38,140 bases of DNA from NCBI RefSeq assembly GCF_014650695.1, contig NZ_BMVL01000027.1, positions 1 through 38,140 of the forward strand. The letters run 5' to 3'. The position numbers and the translations under genes are program-made. The notes beneath the pieces were generated by a model. It worked only from the letters and a program-made list of their open reading frames with translations. It searched no databases and was not told the origin of the DNA. This document shows, one piece after another, positions 30,797 to 38,140 of this stretch; the first letter of the stretch is position 1, and every line of letters begins with the position of its first letter. The DNA comes from Streptomyces avidinii (GTDB lineage: Bacteria > Actinomycetota > Actinomycetes > Streptomycetales > Streptomycetaceae).

Positions 30797-31717
30797 ATGA
30801 CGACGAGCCCCGGTGCTGTGCCGGACGCAGCCGATGCCGATGCGCGGAGCGCTGTGGCGCCCTCTTCGCTCTCCCCTTCGCGGGCGAGCGATTTCATGCA
30901 GTGCCCGTTGCTGTACCGGTTCCGGGTGATCGACAGGCTGCCGGAGAAGCCGAGTGCGGCGGCGACGCGCGGGACGCTGGTGCACGCGGTGCTGGAGCGG
31001 CTCTTCGATCATCCGGCGCCGGAGCGTACGGCGCCGCGGGCGAAGGCGTTGCTGCCGGGGCAGTGGGACCGGTTGCTGGAGTCGAAGCCGGAGCTGGCGG
31101 AGCTGTTCCCGGAGGGTGACGAGGGGGCGGGGCTGGCGCGGTGGCTGACGGAGGCCGAGGCGCTGGTCGAGCGGTGGTTCACGTTGGAGGACCCGACGCG
31201 GCTGGAGCCGGTGGAGCGGGAGTTCTTCGTGGAGACCGAGCTGGAGTCGGGGCTGCGGTTGCGCGGGATCATCGACCGGGTGGACGTGGCTCCGACGGGT
31301 GAGGTGCGGATCGTCGACTACAAGACGGGGAAGGCGCCGCGGCCGGAGTACGCCGAGGGCGCGCTGTTCCAGATGAAGTTCTACGCGCTGGTGGTGTGGC
31401 GGCTGAAGCAGGTGGTGCCGCGGCGGCTGCAGTTGGTGTACCTGGGCAGCGGGGACGTGCTGACGTACGACCCGGTGGTCGCGGATCTGGAGCGGGTGGA
31501 GCGCAAGCTGCTCGCGCTGTGGGGGGCGATCCGGGAGGCGACGGAGTCGGGTGACTGGCGGCCGCGGCCGACGAAGCTGTGCGGCTGGTGTGATCATCAG
31601 GCGGTCTGTCCGGAGTTCGGCGGGACTCCCCCGCCCTACCCTCTGGTGATTTCCCCCGGCCCCCGCCGGGAGGTGCCCGCGGCGCGGCCGGAGGCGGAGC
31701 TCCCGGCGGAGTCCTGA
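30797..31717 (+). CDS. RecB-family PD-(D/E)XK nuclease with Fe-S cluster
   Basis: 306 residues from the ATG at 30797; the frame upstream is not coding. RGTLVHAVLERLF (His63) and GIIDRVDVAPTGEVRIVDYKTGKA (Asp160, Asp174, Lys176) form the PD-(D/E)XK catalytic core. Four cysteines, Cys36 (FMQCPLLYRF) and Cys262/265/271 (CGWCDHQAVC), are spaced as in AddB and Cas4-like 4Fe-4S nucleases. No helicase domain is present. It probably processes DNA ends or flaps in repair. It follows a PafBC-type promoter candidate, has no ribosome site and is likely leaderless. The Pro-rich tail (PPPYPLVISPG onward) is variable. Confidence 0.92.
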   Translation: MTTSPGAVPDAADADARSAVAPSSLSPSRASDFMQCPLLYRFRVIDRLPEKPSAAATRGTLVHAVLERLFDHPAPERTAPRAKALLPGQWDRLLESKPELAELFPEGDEGAGLARWLTEAEALVERWFTLEDPTRLEPVEREFFVETELESGLRLRGIIDRVDVAPTGEVRIVDYKTGKAPRPEYAEGALFQMKFYALVVWRLKQVVPRRLQLVYLGSGDVLTYDPVVADLERVERKLLALWGAIREATESGDWRPRPTKLCGWCDHQAVCPEFGGTPPPYPLVISPGPRREVPAARPEAELPAES

Positions 31718-31780
31718 TCATGGGGTCAGGGCAGAATGGACGCGCCCGCCGTAGCCGTCCGACGAATACGAGGTAGACCC

Positions 31781-32452
31781 GTGGCGATCCGCGTCCTTCT
31801 GGTCGACGACCAGCCACTGCTGCGCACCGGTTTCCGGATGATCCTGGAGGCCGAGGAGGACCTGGCGGTGGTCGGTGAGGCCGGGGACGGTCTGCAGGCG
31901 CTGGATCAGGTTCGGGCGCTGCAGCCCGATGTGGTGCTGATGGACATCCGGATGCCGCGGATGGACGGGGTGGAGGCGACGCGCCAGATCACCGGTCCGG
32001 AGCGCAACGGGCCGGCCAAGGTCCTGGTGCTGACCACCTTCGACCTGGACGAGTACGTGGTGGAGGCGCTGCGGGCGGGGGCGAGCGGGTTCCTGCTGAA
32101 GGACGCGCCGGCGAACGAGCTGGTGCAGGCCATCCGGGTGGTCGCGGCGGGTGAGGCAATGCTCGCGCCGAGCATCACGCGCCGTCTGCTGGACAAGTAC
32201 GCGGGGCATCTTCCGTCGGGTGAGGAGAGCCTTCCGAATACTTTGGGGACGCTGACCGAGCGTGAGGTCGAGGTGCTGAAGCTGGTGTCCCGCGGGCTGT
32301 CGAACGCGGAGATCGCGGCGGATCTGTTCGTGAGCGAGACGACGGTCAAGACGCACGTGGGGCATGTGCTGACCAAGCTGGGCCTGCGGGACCGGGTCCA
32401 GGCGGCGGTGTACGCGTACGAGAGCGGTCTGGTGCGCCCCGGGGCCCAGTAG
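31781..32452 (+). CDS. NarL/LuxR-type response regulator
   Basis: 223 residues from the GTG at 31781 with GAGGT 6 bases upstream. The receiver domain has the acidic pair D9-D10, phospho-acceptor Asp55 (LMDIRMPRMDG) and the conserved Lys near 105 (GFLLKDAP). The C-terminal LuxR helix-turn-helix is complete (LTEREVEVLKLVSRGLSNAEIAADLFVSETTVKTHVGHVLTKLGLRDRVQAAVYAYE). No sensor kinase is adjacent, so it is an orphan within this window. It ends before a 23-bp hairpin terminator. Its targets are unknown. Confidence 0.95.
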   Translation: MAIRVLLVDDQPLLRTGFRMILEAEEDLAVVGEAGDGLQALDQVRALQPDVVLMDIRMPRMDGVEATRQITGPERNGPAKVLVLTTFDLDEYVVEALRAGASGFLLKDAPANELVQAIRVVAAGEAMLAPSITRRLLDKYAGHLPSGEESLPNTLGTLTEREVEVLKLVSRGLSNAEIAADLFVSETTVKTHVGHVLTKLGLRDRVQAAVYAYESGLVRPGAQ

Positions 32453-32467
32453 CTCCGTCGGGGCGCG

Positions 32468-32517
32468 CATGCGCGAGGGGGCCGTACGTGCTGACACGTA
32501 CGGCCCCCTCGCGCATG
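32468..32517. terminator. 23-bp perfect hairpin between response regulator and ABC lipoprotein genes
   Basis: A perfect 23-bp stem (32468-32490 with 32495-32517) and a CTGA loop, one of the longest stems in the window. It lies between convergent genes and should stop transcription from both sides, although no T-tract is present. Confidence 0.75.
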
Positions 32518-32526
32518 GCTACGGCA

Positions 32527-34110
32527 TCAGCCCTTGCTGATCTCCCAGAAGCGGAAGACCGTCGAGGCGTCGAGGGACCACTGCAGGCCGGTCACGTTCT
32601 GGCGGGTGACGGCGTACTGCTTGCCCTGCCAGAGCGGGATGAGCGGGAGCTCGTCGGCGACGATGTCCTGGAGGCGGTTGTAGTCCGTGTTGGCCGCGGT
32701 GCGGTCGGACTTCGCGGAGGTCGACGGGATGATGGTCCCGGTGATCTCCTTGTTGTCGTAGTTGTTGTTCAGCACGTTGCCCGGGCCGAAGAACGGCTGC
32801 GTGAAGTTGTCGGCGTCCGGGTAGTCGGGCACCCAGCCCTTCACGTACACGCCGTACTTGCCGGCCTGGATGTCCTTGTCGTACTGCTCGTACTCGACGG
32901 ACTTGACGTCGGCGTCGAAGAGGCCGCTGTCGTTGAGCTGCTTGGCGATGACCTCGAACTGCTGGTCCGTGGAGGGGCCGTAGCGGGACGGGGTGGAGTA
33001 CAGGGTCAGCTTGACCTTGCCGTTGATGCCGGCGGCCTTGAGGACGGCCTTGGCCTTCTCGGGCTGCGGGGTGCCGCCGTAGCGGTCGAAGAACGGCGTC
33101 GTGTGGCCGGCGATGCCGGTCGGCACGATGGAGTAGAGCGCGGTGGCGGTGCCCGCGTACACGTCCTTGACGAGGGCTTCGCGGTCCACGAGGTACGCGA
33201 TGGCCTTGCGGACGGGCAGCTTGCCGACGACGGGGTCGTTGACGTTGAACACCATGTGCTCGACCTCGGCGCCCGTGCCCTGGACGACGTCGACCTTCTC
33301 GTCGCCGGTCTTGCTCGATGCGAGGGCGGCGATGTCCTTGGCGGCGAGACCGCGGAACGCGAAGTCGACGTCCCCGCTCTCCAGGGTCGTCTTGAGGCCG
33401 GCCTGGTCGCCGTTGAAGAACTTCAGCGTGACGCCGGTGTTCTTGGCCTTGGCCTTGCCGCTGTAGGACTCGTTGACGGAGAAGGTGGCGCTCTTCTCAC
33501 CGAAGGAGTCCAGCTTGTAGACGCCGGAGCCGATGGCCTTGTTGTCGGTGCGCAGCTTGTCGGCCGGGTACTCGGCGTGGTCGACGATGGAGCCGGCGCC
33601 CGAGGCGATCTTGCTGGGGAAGGTCGCGTCGGAGGTCTTCAGCTTGAAGATGACGGTCTTGTCGTCGGGCGCTTCGATGCCGGCGATCGACGAGAGCATC
33701 ACGGCCGGGCCGTTCTCGTCGTTGATCTTCAGCGTGCGCTCGAAGGAGAACTTGACGTCCTTCGAGGTGAGGCTGTGGCCGTTGCTGAACTTCAGGCCGT
33801 CCCGCAGGGTGCACTTGTAGAGCTTGCTGTCACCGCCCTCGAAGCCGCAGGTCTGCGCGGCGTCGGGCTCGGGGGTGGTGCCGCCCTTGGGGAAGCTCAG
33901 CAGCGACTGGAAGACGTTGTTGAACAGCAGCCAGGAGCCCGGGTCGTAGCCCGATGCCGGGTCGACGGACTTCACCTTGTCGGATATGCCCATGACCACG
34001 CCCTTGCCGCTGCCGGCATTGGAGCCATCGGTCGAACCGCAACCGCTGAGCAGCGCGGCGGCGGTGGCTGCGCCGAGCGGGGCCGCCAGCCACTGGTTAC
34101 GTCGATTCAC
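32527..34110 (-). CDS. ABC transporter substrate-binding lipoprotein, family 5 (peptide type)
   Basis: 527 residues from the GTG at 34110 with AAGGA 7 bases upstream. Signal peptide with a classical lipobox LLSGC (Cys24). The SBP_bac_5 fold is clear: YKCTLRDGLKFSNGHSLTSKDVKFSFERTL, SGVYKLDSF, PVVGKLPVRKAIAYLVDREALV, WVPDYPDADNFTQPFFG, LPLIPLWQGKQYAV. Such proteins bind oligopeptides or related solutes for import. No permease or ATPase gene is next to it. It is a paralogue of the gene upstream, 70 bases away, with shared blocks throughout. The ligand may be a peptide, nickel chelate or signalling molecule. Confidence 0.93.
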   Translation of the reverse strand: MNRRNQWLAAPLGAATAAALLSGCGSTDGSNAGSGKGVVMGISDKVKSVDPASGYDPGSWLLFNNVFQSLLSFPKGGTTPEPDAAQTCGFEGGDSKLYKCTLRDGLKFSNGHSLTSKDVKFSFERTLKINDENGPAVMLSSIAGIEAPDDKTVIFKLKTSDATFPSKIASGAGSIVDHAEYPADKLRTDNKAIGSGVYKLDSFGEKSATFSVNESYSGKAKAKNTGVTLKFFNGDQAGLKTTLESGDVDFAFRGLAAKDIAALASSKTGDEKVDVVQGTGAEVEHMVFNVNDPVVGKLPVRKAIAYLVDREALVKDVYAGTATALYSIVPTGIAGHTTPFFDRYGGTPQPEKAKAVLKAAGINGKVKLTLYSTPSRYGPSTDQQFEVIAKQLNDSGLFDADVKSVEYEQYDKDIQAGKYGVYVKGWVPDYPDADNFTQPFFGPGNVLNNNYDNKEITGTIIPSTSAKSDRTAANTDYNRLQDIVADELPLIPLWQGKQYAVTRQNVTGLQWSLDASTVFRFWEISKG

Positions 34111-34180
34111 GCGAACGTCCTTCACAGTCGAACTGTTTCGTTGCGCCGGCCTGCGACACCCGCCGCCGGTTGTTGCGTTC

Positions 34181-35785
34181 TCAGCCGCTTACGCCGCGAC
34201 CGAGCTCCCACAGCTGGAGGTCGGAGATGGCGTTGACCGACCACTCCACTCCGGTGATCCCGTCGCGTGCGGCGACGTACTGCTTGCCCTGCCACAGGGG
34301 CAGGACGGGTACGTCCTCGGCGACGATGTCCTGTATCTCCGTGATCGCGGGGACGGCCACGTTGCGGTCGGCCGCGCGCCGGGATTCGGGGAGGAGCCTG
34401 CTGCGCACCGTGTTGTTGGCGTACGGCGTGCCCAGGAAGTTGTCCTGCTCCAGGAACGGGGCGAGGAAGTTGTCGGCGTCCGGGTAGTCGGGGAACCAGC
34501 CGAGCCCGTAGGCGGCGTGTTCGCCCTTCTTCTGGGCGGGGCGGAAGTCCGCCCACTCGCTGCCCTGGACGGTGATGTCGAACAGCTGGGTGGAGTTCAG
34601 CTGGGCCTTGAGGGCCTCGAACTCCGCGGCCGTGCCGTCGCCGTAGTGGTCGCTGGTGTAGTGCAGGGTCAGCTTGACCGGGGTCTTGATCCCGGCTTCC
34701 TTCAGCAGTGCGGCGGCCTTGGCCGTGTTGGCCTCGCCGTACTTGTTGTAGAAGGAGTTGACGTGGCCCGTCACGGTGGTGGGGACCAGCGAGTAGAGCG
34801 GCTGCGCGGACTTGCCGTAGACCTTGGAGATGAGCTGGCCGCGGTCGACGGCGGCGGCGAGGGCCTGGCGGACGGCCTTCTCCTTGACGACCGGCGCCTC
34901 GGTGTTGAAGCCGAGGTAGCGGATCTCCAGGCCGGGCATCGGGACGAGCTTGACGCCCTTGGGCGGCCGCTCGGTGAGCTCGGTGATCTGGGCGGGCGAC
35001 AGGGTGCGGGAGACCATGTGGATCTTCCCGTCGGTGAGCGCCTTGCTCATGGCCGGGGAATCGGCGAAGGTGCGCAGTTCCACCTTGTCGTTCTGCAGCT
35101 TGAGGTCGCCCTTGTAGTGCGGGTTCTTGGTGAAGACGGCGCGGACCAGCCGGTTGCCCTTGACCTCGGCCTTCATCGTGTACGGGCCGGAGCCGTCCAC
35201 GGCGAAGCCGTCGCGGAGCTTCTTGGCGTCGTAGTTCTTCTCGCTGACGATGCCGGCGGCGGGGGTGGAGAGCTTGAACGGGAAGGTCGCGTCCGGGGTC
35301 TTCAGGTGGAAGACGACGGTGTCGGCGCCCTTGACCTCGACGTTGTCGAGGGTGGAGAGCAGCGAGGAGGGGCCGTTCTCGTCCTTGATGGCGAGGACGC
35401 GGTCGATGGAGAACTTGACGTCCTTGGCGGTGAGCGGCTCGCCGTCGGCGAACTTCAGCCCGGGGCGCAGCGTGCAGCGGTAGCTCTCGTTGCCGGCGTC
35501 GGTGAAGCGGCAGGCGGAGGCCGCTTCGGGGACGGGCTGGCCGCCGCCGCGCGGGGTGTGCATCAGCGTCTGGACGGTCTGGCGCAGGACGTTCCAGGCG
35601 CCGGCGTCGTAGGCGTAGGCCGGGTCGAAGGGGGCGGGAGCGAAGTCTGCGGCCTCGAACCGATCGGTGGTTCCGACGACGATCGCTCCGGATCCTGCTC
35701 CTCCGCCGCTCGCGCTGCCGCAGGCGGCCAGCGCGGGGGTGAGCAGTCCGGCCGCGGCCGTCAGCACCATGGTCTTGCGGTTCAT
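34181..35785 (-). CDS. ABC transporter substrate-binding lipoprotein, family 5 (paralogue)
   Basis: 534 residues from the ATG at 35785 with GGGAG about 10 bases upstream; the open frame beyond lacks coding character. Lipobox LAAC with Cys22. Family blocks match those of the next gene: YRCTLRPGLKFADGEPLTAKDVKFSIDRVL, GSGPYTMKAEV, KEKAVRQALAAAVDRGQLI, WFPDYPDADNFLAPFL, VPVLPLWQGKQYVAARDG. Length and identity over many blocks indicate a tandem duplication followed by divergence, presumably with different ligands. As with its neighbour no permease is adjacent, so they would share a transporter encoded elsewhere. Confidence 0.93.
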   Translation of the reverse strand: MNRKTMVLTAAAGLLTPALAACGSASGGGAGSGAIVVGTTDRFEAADFAPAPFDPAYAYDAGAWNVLRQTVQTLMHTPRGGGQPVPEAASACRFTDAGNESYRCTLRPGLKFADGEPLTAKDVKFSIDRVLAIKDENGPSSLLSTLDNVEVKGADTVVFHLKTPDATFPFKLSTPAAGIVSEKNYDAKKLRDGFAVDGSGPYTMKAEVKGNRLVRAVFTKNPHYKGDLKLQNDKVELRTFADSPAMSKALTDGKIHMVSRTLSPAQITELTERPPKGVKLVPMPGLEIRYLGFNTEAPVVKEKAVRQALAAAVDRGQLISKVYGKSAQPLYSLVPTTVTGHVNSFYNKYGEANTAKAAALLKEAGIKTPVKLTLHYTSDHYGDGTAAEFEALKAQLNSTQLFDITVQGSEWADFRPAQKKGEHAAYGLGWFPDYPDADNFLAPFLEQDNFLGTPYANNTVRSRLLPESRRAADRNVAVPAITEIQDIVAEDVPVLPLWQGKQYVAARDGITGVEWSVNAISDLQLWELGRGVSG

Positions 35786-36315
35786 GCTGGAAGTACTCCC
35801 TGTAACCGGCACTTGTTCAAAGCGGCGTAAAGGGCACTTCACGGCGGTCGCCCGTTCAGGGCGGAACGATCGGGCCGGTGTAGTGACGATCGGTCCACGC
35901 GGTCCCGGCACAGGGGTGTGTGCCGGGGCGGCTGAGGTGCGGCTTGGTGCCCGCGTCGACACTAGTGGCCCGGGACGGGATGGCTGGAACTGACCGGACT
36001 TGGGGCGTAATCGCACCGTGATCGGAGCGAACTGCCTGTTCACACGCAGGGCTGCGCAGATTCGGTCAGGGGCTGATCAATCCGGACACAAGGGAAGGGG
36101 TGGGGAGCCCCGAGGGGTGTCCGCGAGGGGTGGGCGGGTGACCAATGTCACTCTGAGCAATGGCCCCGGAGAGGATGGAATTTCAGCCTCCGGGGCCTAT
36201 GACGGAAGATCCTTCCGTCGGAGCTCCATGACGCGCACGTTCCGTTCGGCACAGAGCGTGCATGCGGAATGCCGGTGTGTGGCGGGTACGGACCGGGGCG
36301 GGTCGGCCGTCGCGC
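35786..36315. other. 530-bp region with no confident gene
   Basis: Between the upstream ABC lipoprotein (minus) and the HAD gene (minus). It holds the promoter of the lipoprotein pair, a hairpin CCCGGCACA/TGTGCCGGG (35904-35927, 6-base loop), two further hairpins near 36162-36219, and short open frames on both strands with weak third-position bias. I see no repeat or RNA gene. Confidence 0.6.
36162..36219. terminator. two hairpins downstream of the HAD gene
   Basis: GGCCCCGGAG/CTCCGGGGCC (36162-36171 with 36188-36197) and GACGGAAG/CTTCCGTC (36201-36219, 3-base loop) are perfect stems in the region after the HAD stop. The second is tight and could end the HAD transcript; T-tracts are absent. 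Confidence 0.4.
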
Positions 36316-36335
36316 TCAGTTCATCGGGACGATGA
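36228..36335 (+). CDS. possible 35-residue small ORF
   Basis: ATG at 36228, preceded by CGGAG at 4 bases, reads MTRTFRSAQSVHAECRC and ends at 36335 inside the antisense 3' end of the HAD gene. Two cysteines and a His suggest a possible metal site, but the codon bias is weak. A frame on the other strand ending at 36197 is equally open. Unsupported beyond this. Confidence 0.2.
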   Translation: MTRTFRSAQSVHAECRCVAGTDRGGSAVALSSSGR

Positions 36336-37017
36336 GCGAGCGCAGGAACTCCAGGTCCACGTCCTCCAGCGAGCGGACGACCGTACGGCCGGGCGCCGGT
36401 TCGATCACACCGACCGAGGGGATGGCCACGACCCGGCAGCCGGCGGCTTCGGCGGCCGCCACACCGGTGCGGGTGTCCTCGATGACCGCGCACCGCGAGG
36501 GGTGCGCGCCCAGCGACCGCGCGGCGAACAGGTACGGGTCGGGGTGCGGCTTCGTACGCGCCACCTCGTCACCGGCGACCGTCATCGTGAAGCGGTCGCG
36601 GCCGAGGGTGAGCAGGACCTGGTCGATGACCCGGCGGTGGGAGGCCGAGACGAGGGCCGTGGGCACGTTGTGCCGGGCCAGCTCGGACAGCAGCCGCTCG
36701 GCGCCGGGCATCAGCGGCACCCGGTCGGCGATGCGGGCCTCGAAACGCTCGTTGAGCAGGACGCTCAGCTCGGCGAGGCCGATGGCCGCGCCGGTCGACT
36801 CGATCAGGAAGCTCGCGCTGCGGCTCATCGGGCCGCCCACGACCACGTCCCGCCAGGCGTCCTCCAGCCGGTGCCCGAGCTCCCGGAAGATCTCCGCCTC
36901 GATCTCCCACCAGAAGCCCTCGGTGTCGACCAGGGTGCCGTCCATGTCGAGGAGCACCGCCTGCAGGGCAGAACCGTCGGCCGTACGGGCGACGGGGGCG
37001 GGAACGGTGCTCGTCAT
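36316..37017 (-). CDS. HAD-superfamily phosphatase (beta-phosphoglucomutase-like, subfamily IA)
   Basis: 233 residues, ATG with AGAGG 7 bases upstream. HAD motifs: DMDGTLVDTE (nucleophile Asp and acid Asp near residues 24-26), SASHRR (motif II), Lys in TKPHPDPYLFA (motif III), and CAVIEDTRTGVAAAEAAGCRVVAIP (motif IV). A helical cap follows the first motif. The reaction is hydrolysis of a phosphate ester or a phosphomutase step; the substrate cannot be told. It lies 112 bases downstream of metH on the same strand and may be cotranscribed with it in part. Confidence 0.92.
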   Translation of the reverse strand: MTSTVPAPVARTADGSALQAVLLDMDGTLVDTEGFWWEIEAEIFRELGHRLEDAWRDVVVGGPMSRSASFLIESTGAAIGLAELSVLLNERFEARIADRVPLMPGAERLLSELARHNVPTALVSASHRRVIDQVLLTLGRDRFTMTVAGDEVARTKPHPDPYLFAARSLGAHPSRCAVIEDTRTGVAAAEAAGCRVVAIPSVGVIEPAPGRTVVRSLEDVDLEFLRSLIVPMN

Positions 37018-37043
37018 GCGCGTGCCTCTCAGAAGGGACGAGA

Positions 37044-37097
37044 AGGCCGGTCACCTCTTCCGCGGGCATACCACCCCGGGGAACAGGCGACCGGCCT
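37044..37097. terminator. weak inverted repeat between metH and HAD genes
   Basis: AGGCCGGTC (37044-37052) is repeated in reverse complement at 37089-37097 with a 36-base loop. It might fold in the metH transcript's 3' end; no T-tract. Confidence 0.3.
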
Positions 37098-37129
37098 GTA
37101 TGGGACCGACAAGTGTACGTCGGTGAACC

Positions 37130-38140
37130 TCAGCGTGCGTTGAAATACTTTGCTTCCGGGTGATGAATCACGATCGCGTCGGTGGACTGCTCCGGGTGGA
37201 GCTGGAACTCCTCCGACAGGTGGACGCCGATCCGCTCCGGCTGGAGGAGGTCGGCGATCTTCGCGCGGTCCTCCAGGTCGGGGCAGGCGCCGTAGCCCAG
37301 CGAGAAGCGGGCGCCGCGGTACTTGAGGTCGAACATGTCCTCGACCTTCGACGGGTCCTCGCCGCCGAATCCGAGCTCGGCGCGGACACGGGCGTGCCAG
37401 TACTCGGCCATGGCCTCGGCGAGCTGGACCGACAGGCCGTGCAGCTCCAGGTACTCGCGGTAGGAGTCCGACTCGAACAGCTTGGCCGTGGCCTCGCCGA
37501 TCTTCGAGCCCACGGTGACGACCTGGAGGCCGACGACGTCGGTCTCGCCGGACTCCTCCGGGCGGAAGAAGTCCGCGAGGCACAGGCGCCGGCCGCGGCG
37601 CTGGCGCGGGAAGGTGAAGCGGGTCCGCTCGTTGCCCTCCTCGTCCAGGATGATCAGGTCCTCGCCCTTGGAGACGCAGGGGAAGTAGCCGTAGACCACC
37701 GCGGCCTCGAGCAGGTTCTCGGTGTGCAGCTTGTCCAGGAGCCCGCGCAGGCGCGGACGGCCCTCGCTCTCGACGAGCTCCTCGTACGTGGCGCCGCCCG
37801 CGCGGGCCTGCTTCAGGCCCCACTGGCCCTTGAAGAGGGCGCCCTCGTCGAGCCATGAGGCGTAGTCCTTGAGCGGGATGCCCTTGACGACGCGGGTGCC
37901 CCAGAACGGCGGGGCGGGGACGGGGTTGTCGATCGAGACGTCGGAACGGCCCCCGGGCTCCTCGGCCTCCTCGACCGGCAGGACCGGCGTGTCGCGCTTG
38001 GCGACGCGGCGCTGCTTGAGCTCGGGCAGGGACGCACCGGGAACACCGCGCTTCACGGCGATGAGGGCGTCCATGAGGCGCAGGCCCTCGAAGGCGTCGC
38101 GGGCGTAACGGACCTCGCCCTCGTAGATCTCGTGGAGGTC
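37130..38140 (-). CDS. metH: cobalamin-dependent methionine synthase, C-terminal part (cut by window edge)
   Basis: The frame stays open to the right edge; the last 336 residues are seen. They are the AdoMet-binding reactivation domain of MetH: PPFWGTRVVKGIPLKDYASWLDEGALFKGQWGLK, VVYGYFPCVSKGEDLII, LAEAMAEYWHARVRAELGF, RGARFSLGYGACPDLEDRAKIADLL and EEFQLHPEQSTDAIVIHHPEAKYF. This domain remethylates cob(II)alamin that has become inactive during homocysteine methylation. The catalytic and cobalamin-binding domains lie outside the window. Start and any B12 or methionine riboswitch cannot be seen. Confidence 0.96.
   Translation of the reverse strand, partial: DLHEIYEGEVRYARDAFEGLRLMDALIAVKRGVPGASLPELKQRRVAKRDTPVLPVEEAEEPGGRSDVSIDNPVPAPPFWGTRVVKGIPLKDYASWLDEGALFKGQWGLKQARAGGATYEELVESEGRPRLRGLLDKLHTENLLEAAVVYGYFPCVSKGEDLIILDEEGNERTRFTFPRQRRGRRLCLADFFRPEESGETDVVGLQVVTVGSKIGEATAKLFESDSYREYLELHGLSVQLAEAMAEYWHARVRAELGFGGEDPSKVEDMFDLKYRGARFSLGYGACPDLEDRAKIADLLQPERIGVHLSEEFQLHPEQSTDAIVIHHPEAKYFNAR

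Noticed and set aside
35786..36315. tRNA or other structured RNA gene in the 530-bp gap
   Set aside because: The stems seen are simple hairpins; no cloverleaf, T-loop motif or known riboswitch core was found by eye.
37084..37109. TTGTCGGTC on the minus strand between metH and the HAD gene
   Set aside because: The upstream box is good, but the hexamer at the required spacing is GCCGGT, not TAnnnT.

Overview
The window is a high-GC actinomycete chromosome segment, almost certainly Streptomyces. The evidence is GC-saturated third codon positions, many GTG starts, very rare TTA codons, a DmdR/IdeR-type iron box, and a complete Pup-proteasome locus with Streptomyces-like proteins and gene order. 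I see no insertion sequence, prophage, CRISPR array, rRNA or tRNA gene.

Layout. 1-2.1 kb: a minus-strand trio (XRE-cupin regulator, cytoplasmic helical-backbone metal receptor, small lipoprotein). 2.3-6.8 kb: plus-strand 5'-3' exonuclease, iron-regulated siderophore-interacting protein, class C-type serine hydrolase and RluA-like pseudouridine synthase. 6.8-15.4 kb: minus-strand TetR, HelY-like helicase, diacylglycerol kinase, TatC, TatA, a small membrane protein, a zinc-ribbon protein, PafC and PafB. 15.5-18.4 kb: two FKBP prolyl isomerases and PafA (Pup ligase). 18.5-20.9 kb: a divergent MFS transporter/LacI regulator pair. 21-27.2 kb: prcA, prcB, an HNH endonuclease VII-like gene, pup, dop and arc, all on the minus strand. 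27.4-32.5 kb: ferredoxin, exported protein, tRNA m1A58 methyltransferase, site-2 protease with CBS domains, RecB-like Fe-S nuclease and NarL-type response regulator. 32.5-38.1 kb: two tandem paralogous peptide-binding lipoproteins, a HAD phosphatase and the C-terminal part of cobalamin-dependent methionine synthase (cut by the window edge).

How the genes work together. PafA ligates Pup to proteins, ARC unfolds pupylated proteins into the PrcA/PrcB 20S core, and Dop removes Pup. Pup ends in GGE, so it needs no deamidation before ligation. PafB/PafC are the WYL regulators of the RecA/LexA-independent DNA-damage response.

Most interesting. (1) A motif TGTCRG-N10-TAGGnT, matching the PafBC-type RecA-independent damage promoter, occurs three times with identical spacing: a few bases before helY, a few bases before the RecB-like nuclease gene, and upstream of pup. 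The first two would give almost leaderless mRNAs. The window may therefore hold a local PafBC damage regulon joining repair enzymes and the proteasome. (2) An HNH nuclease gene sits between pup and prcB, overlaps prcB by 49 bp, has unusual codon use and carries a TTA (bldA-dependent) codon. This could tie proteasome expression to development. (3) A second TTA codon is codon 7 of the lipoprotein gene at the left edge.
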